This document shows positions 1 to 22,200 of a stretch of DNA of 64,000 nucleotides, piece after piece. The notes beneath the pieces were generated by a model, which did no database searches, had not been told where the DNA came from, and saw nothing but the letters and a program-made list of their open reading frames with translations. Made by a program: the position numbers and the translations under genes. The DNA is from Cruorifilaria tuberocauda (lineage: Eukaryota > Nematoda > Chromadorea > Rhabditida > Onchocercidae). The DNA is taken from contig JABVXU010000010.1 in the NCBI GenBank assembly GCA_013365365.1, positions 434,001-498,000 on the forward strand, in the 5' to 3' direction. How positions within the stretch are numbered: position 1 is the first letter of the stretch; the number at the start of each line of letters is the position of its first letter.

Positions 1-9049
<9,049 letters not shown>

Positions 9050-9888
9050 GGCACCCGTCAGGGCAGCTACGTAGAAAGCTGCAATAATTCGTGGTAAAGA
9101 GAGGTAATTCAAATACTTCAGTTTTGCTTCTTTAGTTTAGAAAACATAAAATTCAAGTTGATAAGTGCATTATATTAAAATAAAAGTTTCTTCAATTAAA
9201 TGAACTAAAGATAATATCGAAAGCTACTTTACTGTTCAGAATCTCATTCTACTGTTATTAATTAATGATGATAGAGTTTCCACTTATAATTAAAAATAAA
9301 ACTATTAATTCCTTCTTAATTTCAACATTTATGCGATTGATTAGCATCAATACAAGTAATGTAATAATGAAAGGAATGCGCTGACTACGGATAGAATTTC
9401 TATTCTAAGTTCGATTGATGGTCTCGGAGATAGATTGGACGGAATGATGGAAATGGTTTATTAATGATTTAATTTTCTCAGTTCTATATCTTACATCTCT
9501 TTTCCTTGAAAACATTTAGCAGCTCCTCTCATTCCTCTAATTTTTTTCCCATTGAAACGATAGAATAAATCAAAATTTTACAGTCAACAGTGATGATAGC
9601 ATTAAACCATAAGAAAAATAAAATGAATTAAATATTCCGACAAAATGTAAGCTTGTATAAATGGCAATGGCAATATTCAGGGATGTCTAAACTTGTTTAC
9701 ATCAGAAGACATTATTCCGCTACGAATTAGTTAATGTTTTTTCGATCATCTCTCCCGGAATTCTTCCTTCTTTTTCCACCTGCTCTTCTATTTCAGTTAT
9801 CATTACAGATTATGAGGGAAGAAGATGCAAGCGTGTGCTTGAGAGAATTTTCCGTACCAGGTTCAGAGAAAATAAATACTGGGGGAAA

Positions 9889-9960
9889 TGAAAGAATTAG
9901 AAAGATTCCGGAAAAGAAAGAATAAGAGAGATTCCGGAGAAGAAAGAATTAGAGAGATCT
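9889..9960. repeat. Imperfect tandem repeat, about 30-bp unit
   Basis: Roughly two and a half copies of a purine-rich unit containing GAAAGAATTAGA followed by GATTCCGGA. It lies in the intergenic region upstream of the NCA gene. Confidence 0.7.
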
Positions 9961-12900
9961 CCGCTGAACTTTGGTGGCTTCGATGTCTCTGTGTATAAAT
10001 AGTTCGGATGAGCTTATGGGAAGAGCCACGCGCATTACCACTAGGCCCATCCCTCTATCGGAATGTCTCAACACAATTCTTGAACGGAATATAGTGGAAT
10101 ACGAAGTGAAGTAAGTCTGAGGAATAAAGTTGTACGAGTAAAGTAAGTGGATGAGATCAAATTACTTAACAATGATAGGAAACTGGTAGAGCGGTAATTT
10201 GAAATGAGAAAGAAAATAACGGAATGAGTATTGCAGTGCCGTAAAGCACATGCAACTGCGTGTCTCTTCAAATGAGTAGTTTAATTAGTAAACCACCAAA
10301 GCAGACAATAAATTCCCATCCCAGCTATTCGCCAGTTTTCTCATAACGATAGCCTTATTCAAATTGGGAATTAATAAAGTTGGACAGAAAGAGAGCCTAA
10401 TTCAACAGAAAAATACAAAACTGGAAGGTAATCGTGATCCTTACTTACGGAATCTCATCAAAATGCTACCGAAGTTACCACTGGAGATGAGCAACGTTCC
10501 AGAAACTACGTAACATTAAATGAAAGCAAAGTGGCTTCCAGAAAACAACATATTTTGAATTGTTAGTGCACCGCCACAACTAGATTGCAGCTGAAATGGC
10601 CACAGAGCAATTAAAAGGATCGATTTTAGAATTTGCAAAAGTTAAGCACCTCTGCTAGAGAATGAGGATGTGCTAAGCGCAAGTACTTCATTGCTGCAAC
10701 ATCTCCACGACTAAATCTAAAATTTCTTCAGCCATTTCTATCAATACTTACAGCTTTCGATTCTCAGTGCACATTGAAACATCCTGCACCAAACTTCCAA
10801 ATCATCTTCAGCAATTTTTTGGAATGATTGATTTTGCATGCTTGATGAGCAGTAAATGCAAGGAGCAGATAGTTACGCAATTTTGAAATTACACTCTTAC
10901 GTTTGAGCGGTATTTTAAACCGTTTTTCATCTCTTTGAATATAGACTATTCATTTCAAAACAACCTCGCTAATTCAAATCTTCGATTGCTTCATACAAAT
11001 TAAATCTGTTATTAGAAATGGACTAAATAATAAGGGAAGGTATGTTTGTTTTTGTTTTGTTTGCATTTCCATTTATTTCAATTAATATTATAATTATTTC
11101 GTCCTTTACTTTATTCTGAGTCCTTATCTTAAATTATTTCATGAAATATCCCTTTGCAAAATTTAAAAACTCGTTCAAAAAATCTAAAAAAGAAACATGC
11201 TACTATCACACTCAATAAGTACAGCATCAATGATATTCAAAAAAATAGACCGGCAAATCCGATTAGGCAATTCTAACTCACAGAATCATAATATCATGCA
11301 CTCTTCTTCAGCCTTAGGGATTCCTCTGGTCAAGAAGTTTGAACCGTAATTATTTTATTTGATATATTGAAATTTATAAATAAGAATTTGACCAGGAATA
11401 TTTCATGTTGGATTATAGCTCAGAAGGGATGCAAAGAATTGAAAATGTTCATGAAGAAGGAAGAAAACAGATGGATCGTTGTATACGATGTATTGAACGA
11501 GGCTTCTATCTGGTAGAAATTTGCTTGGAAAATGAAAGGAAGGATGAGAGGGAATGAAATTAAGAGACAAACATATTTTCCATAAAACTGCTTCGTTTGC
11601 TAGATTAATGACATCTTTTAGGATATGGAATAGATGCTCAAAATACGTGTATTTGAACGTATACTTCGTATATTCCGAGCATGTGTTCCACAGGTTCGGA
11701 ATTAAAATACATATAGTTTAAAATATATCATGCAATAATTAATTTATTAACTATGCAAAATAAATGTAAATTTCTAATTTGCAATGAAAACCGAGCTTTC
11801 ATAAGAATTCGTAAAAAGATTTATCTAAAAAACGGAATAAACTAAAACATAATGATCATTTTATTGAGGATTTTTCAAAGGTTGTAGAAGTGAAGTGATT
11901 TAAAAGGAAATAAAAGTAATAAAAGTTAAAAAAGGTTTCTTATACCTTTCATTTGATTGAGATGAAGTAGAGTTGCACTGAATAGCAAAACTTTTGAAGA
12001 CAAGATAATATATAAGTTTTCAGTGATGAAAACACAGCAGTTATTTGTTCGTCAATATTATTCCCATTTATAGTGAAGAAGCACAAGTTAGAGAAGATCA
12101 GATTCGCTTAAGTTGCTAGCATCATTTTGACTCTGTGCTATCTGATAAGAAATTAAATTGAAGTATGCACTAACAAAGCAGATGTGTCATAGCAACCCAG
12201 GAAATCGATCTGATCCATGTCTTTTTTTTCCGAAATGGATTGTAAATAGGCTGGGATGTTTTTGAATATTAAATTTCAATTGTTTCAATTGCATTGAAAG
12301 ATTCCAGTAGGGAAAAAGTTTTAAGCATTTCCGCTCTGCAAAATACTAAACTTTCTGAAATAATGGCTATAATTTCGTAAATGAAATGAAACATACGCTA
12401 TCCTCACTTCTACTTTTCATCAAACTTAGATTTTTAATGATAATTCTTTAACAGACTATTCTGACAGTTATAAGTAGAAAGAGAAAAAACAATTGGTTCG
12501 CATTTATTGTTCAGTTTCATCGAACATCCACAGAACGCAAATCATCTGTATTAACAACAATTCTACGATAGCTTTTTTCCAGATAGGATAGAAAAGGCAC
12601 AATTCAACATCGAAACAATGAATAGATTTAATTATTTCTTCCCATAACTTAGTAAGTAGTTGTCAGGAATAACTTATTTTATAAATTATTAAATTATTTC
12701 AGACACTATTTCAAAGCTCTAATTCATTTATCAAAGAGGAGAGAAAGGGGATAGCAGGTGTCAATAATTACTCAATCTGTCCATAGTTTGATTTTAATAA
12801 AAACTAGCAGTTCAATAAGTGCAATGCTTTAATCAGATGCCATTTGAAGCTCGAATGATAATATGCCGCTATCCCAAACAAAAAAAAAACTCAACAATAA

Positions 12901-15755
12901 GTCACATTGTATTTGTATTTAATGAGCACTTCCACGTTTTCACACTGTGTTCAAATCCTCGAAAACGACATTCAAAATAAATAAATCACTTTCTTTTTGC
13001 AGTGAGAATGATTATTAGAAAGAGTATAAATAACTTCTGTTAGATGATATCTACAGAATTCCTTTAGTCTCACGTCGATTAAGTAAAACAAAAAACTATC
13101 CTAATATCTGATCACATTTTGGCACGTGGTCGAAAAATTTTACATAAAAGTGATGCTTTATATGTTGACGTCTAATCAGCCTATTCTATTTTCCCACTCG
13201 ATCGAATTTACAGAATATCTCATTAGACTGCGCTGATGAATAATTTACCGCAATTTTCTCAATTCTTCAAATGAAATTTCCTTGCACCTTTTACATTCAT
13301 GCACTTGATCGTGGCATATTTAACAAATATTAAGCTGCAAATAATCATATCAAAGACACTTTCTTGGTAAGTAAAAATTACGCTTTTTGTCTTGCTTAGT
13401 CTTTTAATGTCAAAAGTGTCTATCGATTAGTAGTAAATAAATAAATAATCACTTATTAGTTGAAATTGTGATTATGAATGAATTAGAAGAAATATTATAA
13501 ACGAAGAATATCAGCTGCATAGTGAGATGAGAATAGAAATGAAATTCGAAGTAAATTACTAGCTACAAATATCAATCGGGAAATATTATTCGTTCATCTT
13601 AACAGTTTATAATTCATGATGGTACGAGGATTTCCTCAAACTACCCTATCACAACTATAATTTCTTGCAAAAGGGCATTAAGTGTGGTGAGGAAAGTAGC
13701 TTAATATCTTGCCATTCAAACGTATTTCATTAAACTCTTTTAGAAGGATTACATCACCTCTTATTTGATATCCTCCTGTTCAAATCCCCTAATTTTTTCC
13801 ATTTACCTGAATTCAAAAAATTTTCTCTATAAATCTCACGTAAATCGGATATTTAGTCCTCATTATGCCTTTCTAAATTAACCACCTTCCCAGGCATAAT
13901 TAGCTCAGTTATTCATATTTTTCAATTCGTTTAATTTTTTTCTGTTCAGTACTACAAGATGAAATAATCGAAGTCATTTCCACAATTATCAAAATTTTTT
14001 TAACATCATCAGATAATACGATATTGCAATAGTTGACGGTTTTCGATTTATTTTTTCTGCAGTTAACAATCTCAATCATAAAACTTTACCATCTATCAAT
14101 GGTTTTGCTATATTTGAACTTGAAATGTTAATTAATTATTATTAAAGTTATCCTGAACTTGATAGTCGACATTCCGGCACTTCTATACTACCAAAAACCA
14201 CTGAATCACATTTCTTAATACTTAGGTTTTAATATGTACTTCCCATTATAAAGATGATCAATCTTGCATTCGATTTATAGTATTTAACAGCAGCAATACA
14301 AATATTACAGAATAAAGTGATTCAAGTAAAACACGGAGTTATATTGCTCACTCTAGTCATAAAAAATATAAAAATTAGCAAGCGACGTGCAAAAATGCTA
14401 TGGAATTACACTATTACAAGGAATATATAGATATATCAGTTATACAACATTCTGTAAATACAATTTACACAAACGATTTTCAATTTTGGTATATAATTTG
14501 CTCTATTGAACTATCGTCCACATGTATTGATTGATATGTATTGCCGAGTAAACTGAAATCTTATAATACAAAATGTTAAATCCACAGATATGTTTAGAAA
14601 GTCTTTATGTATATTCAGTTAAAGCAGAGTGTATGCTCTAACTCAATTCGTCGCTTTTCATTATCTTCAAGGAATCATTGAGGATTGATTTACCAATGTT
14701 TTATCCACCGTATATCTACACAATTCTTATTTCAATTAATTAATATATCCCATGATCTATGATCTTTGTTCATTTCAAATTATATGTAATCGCTTACATT
14801 TTAGAAATAGAAATTTTTTGTGGAGATTATTGTGGAATAAGAAAATAACCTCATCCGCTAACACTCAACCACTACCTAATACACTTAATTCAATCAGACG
14901 ATTCAGTCTTCAACAAAGGAGTAAACTTTCATCAGGTGATACAAGAATCGTCATCACAAATTTCTCAACGAAAGATAAAACTGCAAATTTCGTCAGTGAA
15001 ACAAAACAGTTTACCCGAATCAAAACATTTTTCATTACATAAGCAATGGCTAATAAACAGTATCCAGAATTTATTGGATCAGATCATTTCTTAAAAATTG
15101 TTGGCAAATACATTCATGTTACTCATGAAAAATAGCTTGGAAGAGGAAAGCGACAAATCGTATGATTCCTGTAAATTAATTATTGTTAAGCAATGAAATG
15201 TGGAAATCAGAGATACTTCTTTTAAAAGTTCGCGAGGGGCGCCAATTCCAGTTTTTTCATATTTCTCATCGTGTGTTATTAGCGTATATCTGATACGTTC
15301 ACATACTCATGACACAGTGCATATCTACCAATTTTCATTTTACTCATTTTCATGAACATCTTCTCATTTATTTGGGAAGTACTAAAATGTTCCTATCATT
15401 TGATTTCATCTAATTATACATTAATTACTTTAAATACATTCATCTCACTACCACTTTAATTCCCCAGATAGAGCACACTGGGAATCATCACTGAGAATGT
15501 CCACTTCGTGCTTAGCTCTTATTTCTCCCCGCCAATTGGGGAGTCAGTATTTCACGGCTGGAAGGAACGCCGGAATGTGATTTTTTGGAGATAGTTCTAT
15601 AATATTTGGGGACTTCTGTACCGTCTGTTACTGCATATATAGAGTATCTGAACGATCGGTAGTGTTTGAGTTTTGTTATGATGAATTATTGTTCTTTCCG
15701 GTTTCAGCAAAATAAATCAAGTCCGAGATTTGCAAAGTCTGTTTATATAAATTTC

Positions 15756-15757
15756 AG
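15756..15757 (+). other. Predicted spliced-leader acceptor of mrps-9
   Basis: The sequence ATTTCAG ends at 15757, eight bases before the mrps-9 ATG at 15766. No upstream coding exon fits, so this is best read as a trans-splice acceptor. That is inference from nematode biology. Confidence 0.55.
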
Positions 15758-15765
15758 AAGTGAAA

Positions 15766-17874
15766 ATGCTTCCTCTTGAGTTAATCCAGCGAGTATGTTA
15801 TCGCCGCTTTCCGAGAATCAGTAATATCCAATACCAAAATTTAGTTACGGAAGAGACAGAAGTTGCTAAGACAGCACTACCTGATGATTATACTGTTGCA
15901 AATGTTGATGATACAGATGTACCTCGTCATCGTAAGAAAGTAATAAGTCGTGCACTGGAAGCTTATCTTAACGATGTTAGGAAACAAAATAAAATTATGG
16001 CTCGAGAAAGGGCAGAATTCGAGCTCGGAAAACGACACTTGGCCAATATTTTGGGACTGGAACCAAGCAGTATCACCCAGGATGATGTTGACAAGTAAAA
16101 CCAGATGGCTATTTATTTGCATTAGCAAAATATGCTTAGATATCATCCAGCTAACTTCAAATACTATTTTATATAAAGGATGAATTATTCAGGGCGATGG
16201 AGTATCTCTTTCCATCTGGTCTAACAGACAAATTAGCATTGCCGGTAATGAAGCCACCTGAGGAAATTTTGCCAGTGTTTCGTCAAATTGCATTTGATGA
16301 TGAAGGCCGCCCAAAGGATTTATTATTTTTCACACTTGCGCCTAAGTTTTACCGACTCCTCTCGGTGAGTTTGTTTTCTTCTTTGAAAATAATGTAATCT
16401 GAAGAGGAGTTGCATAGTAGATATCCTTTATTTTAGACTATTGGTGCAAAGACGGAAGCATTATTGTGCCATCAGCCGAAACAGGAATTGATCACCAAGA
16501 ATGATCTGAAAACCCAAAAGATGTATGATTAGCGTATAATAACAAACTATATGTCATTGTATTCTTACACCGTCTTCTTTAAATTATAGATTTACATTCC
16601 AGAGAATTGCTGGGTACGGAATGGATCAGTCAAAAAATGCTTTGTGATAAAATTCAAGAGAGAATTACAGATGAAATGGTTACTTTTCCAAATTATCTTC
16701 AGTGCAGTATTGGTTTACAAATTGTTTTACAAACAACTTGTTCAAATTAATAAGGTTCGTATTGCCCATTATAAACTTGCACTTATTTCAGTATGCACAT
16801 CTGATTGTTTCATTGGATTATATGGTTTCACTTCCTGGTGCTTATAAGGAACGGGACTTCATCTTCGAATATAGAAAAGCTGTAGCCGTCGGAACTAAGG
16901 ATGTTATTTTTGGTGCAAAAGTAAGTTTAAAATATAGTGAAAGCAGAACTGGATGAATGTATCAAAACAATAAGCAGATGTGCTAAAGATTGGTTTGCTG
17001 AACAAAAGTATTTTACTTCCAAGAAAAGACACTATATGATTTGAAAATCATCATCCATTGTTATAAGGGCTTTTTATTCTTTCTTATTCAGTTACCACCC
17101 GTGCAACTGGTAGAAAATACCAATCAAAGAATGGCAAAAGTAGAAGTTCGTTTAAAAGCATCATTTGCTGAAGTTGAAGTGCGAGACAAGGGAAGTGGCA
17201 AATATACAGTGGACGGATATAGTCTCGATGTATTTCGATCCTTACAAGCTAGGTCATAATATATATGTTTATTATAATTTTCAGTTAATTGAAATTCTGT
17301 GGAGCACGAATAGCTTAAATTAGGTTCCGTTCTTTAGGGAAATATTCTTGGCGCCGTTGATAGTGACAGATTTTTTGGGAAAGCTGGATATCACAGGTAA
17401 AATCACTGATGGTCCTGGCGGTGCTTCTGTCATACCTAGGATCATACGACATGGCGCTTCGTTATGTATTGCTGCATTATTTCCTGAACATTTTGAGAAA
17501 CTCCATCTTGGTACTTTTTTTCTTTATTCATGTTCGATAAATAAAGAAGCGAGTGAAGAGTCTTTAAGGACATTTGTTTGTTAAATTGTATCTGTTGTAT
17601 CAATAGTACAGCCATGCTTGCGAATTGTTTCAATAAATTAAGAATCTGACTTATAGCTGGTCTATTGACGTCTGATCCAAGAAAACGTGAACGCTGTAAG
17701 ATTAATCAAAAAGGCGCTCGAGCTAAATGGATTTGGTACCTTTCGTTTTCTACTCTTTCTCATAGCATTCTGTCCATAGATAGAGATATGCATACTTATC
17801 CGCCAGTTCTTTCATTTTATAATATTTTTATTTTTACTAGTCCTTTGGTTTTCATCCATACATCAACGATGTAA
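15766..17874 (+). CDS. mrps-9: Mitochondrial small-subunit ribosomal protein uS9m (MRPS9)
   Basis: Nuclear-encoded protein of the mitochondrial ribosome small subunit. Exons: 15766-16094, 16193-16364, 16437-16522, 16603-16678, 16792-16920, 17092-17252, 17338-17510, 17657-17874, about 447 residues if the last exon is read through. The N-terminus is basic and presumably mitochondrial-targeting. The MRPS9-specific middle contains EYLFPSGLTDKLALPVMKPP, and the conserved S9 domain near the C-terminus contains DGPGGASVIPRIIRHG, GLLTSDPRKRER and GARAKW. Phases match at every junction. The start is ATG 15766; a GTG two codons upstream is ignored. In the family the protein ends with a few basic residues shortly after ARAKW. 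Here the frame continues about 44 codons with an unrelated hydrophobic tail, so an unrecognised last intron (possible donor GTACCT after KWIW) is likely and the true 3' end is uncertain. Confidence 0.92.
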
Positions 17875-17949
17875 CCGCGATATTCGAGTATCTCAATGAA
17901 GCTTGAAACCTATAGATGCTTATTTTCTTGATGATAATGACCTCTCAGC

Positions 17950-17955
17950 AATAAA
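17950..17955 (+). terminator. Polyadenylation signal AATAAA downstream of mrps-9
   Basis: A canonical AATAAA hexamer 76 bases after the mrps-9 stop, in the right place to end that transcript. Confidence 0.5.
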
Positions 17956-18085
17956 GTTCTATTCCCAAAGATTATTTTTCCTAATTTTCTGTTTTAAATG
18001 ACGGTAAGACTTAGAAGTATTTGTTTTATATGGATGGAATTTAAATTTATTAAATGAATAGTTATTGAAATTGATAAGCTTGCTT

Positions 18086-18151
18086 ATTTCATCAAAAAAA
18101 ACTTCCAGCTTTATTATATTTCATCAAAAAAAGAACTTCCAGCTTTATTAT
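18086..18151. repeat. Direct tandem duplication, 32/34-bp unit
   Basis: Two adjacent copies of a unit beginning ATTTCATCAAAAAAA and ending CTTCCAGCTTTATTAT; they differ only by an inserted GA in the second copy. It is probably a recent slippage duplication. Confidence 0.85.
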
Positions 18152-19218
18152 TTTTGAATGAAACATCATCAAATTTGATGCTCTTAAAAAACACTGAAAA
18201 GCGCTTTTTCCGTTATGCAAGCACATTGGGGAATTTTGGAGTTAAAATTTTCCAATTTTAATATAATACTTAAGTGATTAAGTTTCTGAATATCGCTCGT
18301 ATGTCTGTTTTTCGTCATACTCTAATCATAATTGGATGGGTAAATTAGTGAGCTTACTGGAATGAACAATTTTTGAAAATTTATCTCGTATTTGTTTATC
18401 TGTTAGGAAAGAGGAACCGTAGAATCAAGTAATATACGTGCTAGGATGCTGCTGCAGTGATCCGTTGTGAAAAAGTAGTCGAAATCATTTTCATTGCATC
18501 ATTCATAAGATGTTCCTTAACTAAATTTGATATTTGGCTGGGTAATAAACTGATAATTGTGATAACACAACGAAATTTTTGTTTGGCTACTTCTGAGTTA
18601 TCACATTATTTTAAATGAATTCGATGAATGGTGCGGACTACAATAGTTTATTAGGGGTGATAATGATCGTAATGCGTTGCATAATTCGTTGGTTACAGAG
18701 GGATTTTTAGCATTGCAAATGTCATACAAAAAAGGCAGCATGAGAATGGTAGAGGAGCTCGATAAATCATGTTTTTTGCACCTGTCAATGGTTTCATGTC
18801 TGCATATAAAAATTTAATTTCATATTCAAGTAAATGTTTGTAGTGTTCAAGTGCTAATTGAATTGCTGATTTACGCTGATCGGATAATTATTGCAGGAAA
18901 AAACGGTAATCGGATGGTGGTGCTGTGGAACAGATGGCCGGAAGTAAGGATAAATGGAAGAGTGGAGAGAAGTAGTTGGGAAAGTTTTGATTTTGGTGAG
19001 AGTTGAATTAAGGAAGAAATGATAAGGGATTAGGGGAGGGAGAACGATGGTGATAGGAAGGGAGCAGCTGGCTAGCAGTTCCCTTTCTGTATGTGTTGTA
19101 TGGGTGTTGGTCTGCGAAGGGTACCCTGTGGTGACACCTTGTGCAAGGCACCAACACATCTCTCAACCAGCACTCCTTCATGCTATACTGATTTTTCGTC
19201 TCTCCTTCCCTTATTATC

Positions 19219-19283
19219 GAATTCCTGCTGCTACCGCTGCTACTGCTACTGCTAGCTGCGGCTGCTGCTGCTGCTGCTGCTGC
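19219..19283. repeat. CTG/GCT-rich trinucleotide repeat
   Basis: Interrupted CTG/CTA triplets from about 19228, followed by seven near-perfect GCT triplets at about 19262-19282. It is not inside a supported exon. Confidence 0.8.
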
Positions 19284-22200
19284 ACACCTTCTTCAGCGAA
19301 TACAGCTGCAGTTTAGATTGGACGAGGAGGATTCAGCCGATCAGCACACGTTTCCCCTTGAAATTCAGTGCATTCCGTATTCCTTCCCCTCTGACCATCG
19401 GACCCTTTCCTTGCAGTAACTAGAAAGGAATGGTACCTCCTGGTACCAATTCATTATCTGCTAGTTGCTATCTATCTGTCTCCCTGTCATTGTGTGTGTA
19501 TCTGTGAACTTCGTCATGACGTTGAAATAAATAAATGGGTGTGTTATTTAATGCATCCACGGGCAAAATTCTTTGACCAATATTTTTGCAGAAGGTGCAG
19601 AAAATAGAAAAAATTCTTTTTTCATTTTTGTGCTTTTTTGCAGCACATTTCTAGGCTGATCGGTCTTTTGATAAAGTGGGGATAGTGAAGAGGTGAGGTG
19701 AGTTAAGCATGTCAGACATCTTACACCTACTGTTGGTTTTTTTGACTCACTCATTTAATCCACTCCTTTTCTGCTTTTTCTCTTTGCTTGTTGCACTTTC
19801 AGTTATGATCGACCTTCTCTGCCAAGTGGATTAGGTATGCATTGCTGGATTAAGCTTCTTTTGTAAATGAAGCATGTGTTTACTGATTGTTGTTTACGTT
19901 CCTGTTAGTGTCCTTCAGATAATGCAAACAATATATAGGGGACATAGGTGAATATTTACTGATGGGCTATTTTCTTTCCTTCTCTTCTCTCTTCCTTTCC
20001 GTTTATCATCGTTGTTTAGATCAGTTACTATGTAAATACGGTTGTTGGATCTTTATCTTTCATATTCTCTATTTATGTGTATATATTGTTGGATATTATT
20101 TACACGTCCTCCTTTTTTCTTAATAAAATATGTTCGTTTTGGATCAACTGCATTTATTGTCATTTGATTACAATTCGTGATGGGAAGATAGAATAATTCC
20201 TGTAAAACTTGAGAGTCGTTATAAAGGACAATTTTACAAAGCAGAATACAGTTTTTGTGATATATAAATTCATCATTCATCTAAGTCATTCGTGTAAATC
20301 GAAGTGTCACTCAGAGAAATCTTCCAGTCAATATCATTTCCGTCTTGCTAACATTACTCCCGTGTTCAAATTGATCCCTCTTTTATATGATTGTTTATGA
20401 AACATTTGCTGCCGTGGACTGACCTAATCAGTCAGTAAGGACAGGACAGGTTGTGTAACATCTTTATGATCCTTTTTTTTATTATTCTAAATCAATTCTT
20501 TCTATTTATGCTTGCTAAATCGAAATGAATACCGGTCGAGATCCGGTAAAAGTATTCACTGATATTTCAATAGCATAGTTGATATGATATAATGTAATAC
20601 TCCAACTGACAGAACACGGAGCAGTTCATAAGGATGAAATTGAATAGAAAGCTTCAGATTACCTGTCCTATTTGACACTTTCTCAGTTTCCTTTGATATT
20701 CTGAAAGTTAATAATTATTTTTGTGTGAGGGAAATGCTTCAGGTGTTGCTACAACCTTGAAATTCCCTGAATTGAGTACAAAAGGGGAGTATTCTGTTGA
20801 AGGTCATGGTTCAACGCAGTTTCCCTTCTGCTCTCTTTTCCATCAACAGTCAACAGGTCAAGAAGGAGCTCTTCAGGAATAGTTCTGTCTAATAGTTCAG
20901 TTGTGTCAACAACAACAACAAGAATGTCAAATTAACTATCTTTTCTTTTTTCCTTTATACTCTTTGACGGCGTAATTGGTATGCTTCTGTAATACAATTA
21001 AATTTATTAGCAAATATTAAAGGTGAAAAAAATGGAAAGGAAATGAATAGCAGCATTTCAATATTTCATGACTCTAAAGCTATTTAATTCTACGAAATAA
21101 GCATTTGCATGATGATATTACGTAATAGGCTTTAACAGAAATGATTAATTGATTGGTGAAACATTTGTGTTACTTAATCAGTAGAAATATGTGCAATAAG
21201 AAATCTTATCAGTTCTATATACACACGGTACCTCTTAGATATTATGTCACCCTTAAGTTACTGTTATATCTTTGGTACTGTCCTTTCATGCTTTTCAAGA
21301 AATATAAGAAGTTGGGAGAGATGATAGCTTGACCGCGCAGCACTCGGTGGGAGGTATAGACTATTGTGAGAGCAAAACTTTCTGGTTCCTTTCTTCATTA
21401 TTTTAGTTTTTTCAACGGCGTTGTAACCATCAACTTCCCCTCGTTGGAAGCAGAACACTTTCACCTGTCTCTTCCCACTACTGCTCCACTCGGACTAATT
21501 ATTATCATCATTCTTTTGTTTTCATTCTGTCTGTTAAAATTATTTGAGAATTTATCTTGATTGAAATGGTCACCTCACTTAACCCATGGTCACCAAATGA
21601 GATATTTCTGTAAACTGTACCTGTCTTCTTAATCAAATACTCATGATTATTAGTTTATTCTATTTCTGGTCTTTATGAATCTCACTATTCCACTAATTTA
21701 TTTCCTTACGTTCAGTTCTCATATTCAATATTTTAAGTTTGTTTGGCAAATGAAGCCTAACATCCATCAATTAAACTTGTAACAAATGATGAAAGTATCT
21801 TTTTCTGGTTTAAAAATTATCATATCATATGTCATCGATTCTATTTACACTTAGACGTCAGAAGGAAACTTTCGAACTGTTGATGAGTTTTAAACAATTT
21901 CCTATCAGTCTGCTAGGCCTTTACTATTTTTTGGCTCTTCTAATTTCTTATATAATAGTTTCAAAAAAAAGTAACGTCTTCGATAACTATGTATTCATAC
22001 TGTCAAAGTGCAACAATAAGTACAGAATTTTAACTATTAGTGAGATGTTTTTGCTTCAAAATGTGCTTTTCTTGATCAGAGTTCAGAGTGTGAAGATCAT
22101 AATGCCTCCTTTTTCCTCCTCAACTTAAGTACATTTAGTGCTTCTTGATTTGTTGCTTCCACAGCTTTGCTGTCACAATTTGTTGGCTGCAACTAACAAA

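Larger units (their letters stand above)
9050..15765. other. Intergenic region between divergent NCA and mrps-9
   Basis: About 6.7 kb of AT-rich sequence with no recognisable exon. It must contain the promoters and any 5' non-coding exons of both divergent genes. An acceptor-like AG lies in the minus strand just upstream of the NCA ATG (near 9080). A tandem GA-rich repeat occurs at 9889-9960. An open frame at 14752-15042 (96 codons) matches nothing I recognise and is not called. Confidence 0.6.

Noticed and set aside
14752..15042. 96-codon open frame upstream of mrps-9
   Set aside because: It starts with ATG but matches no family I know, lacks a clear acceptor or conserved motif, and lies in AT-rich sequence where such frames arise by chance.
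19047..19316. 89-codon plus-strand frame with a run of cysteines
   Set aside because: The cysteines come from the CTG/TGC repeat; no domain and no splice context.
21829..22128. 99-codon open frame in the mrps-9 to MEIOC gap
   Set aside because: No recognisable motif and no splice context; biased to hydrophobic codons as expected from T-rich sequence.
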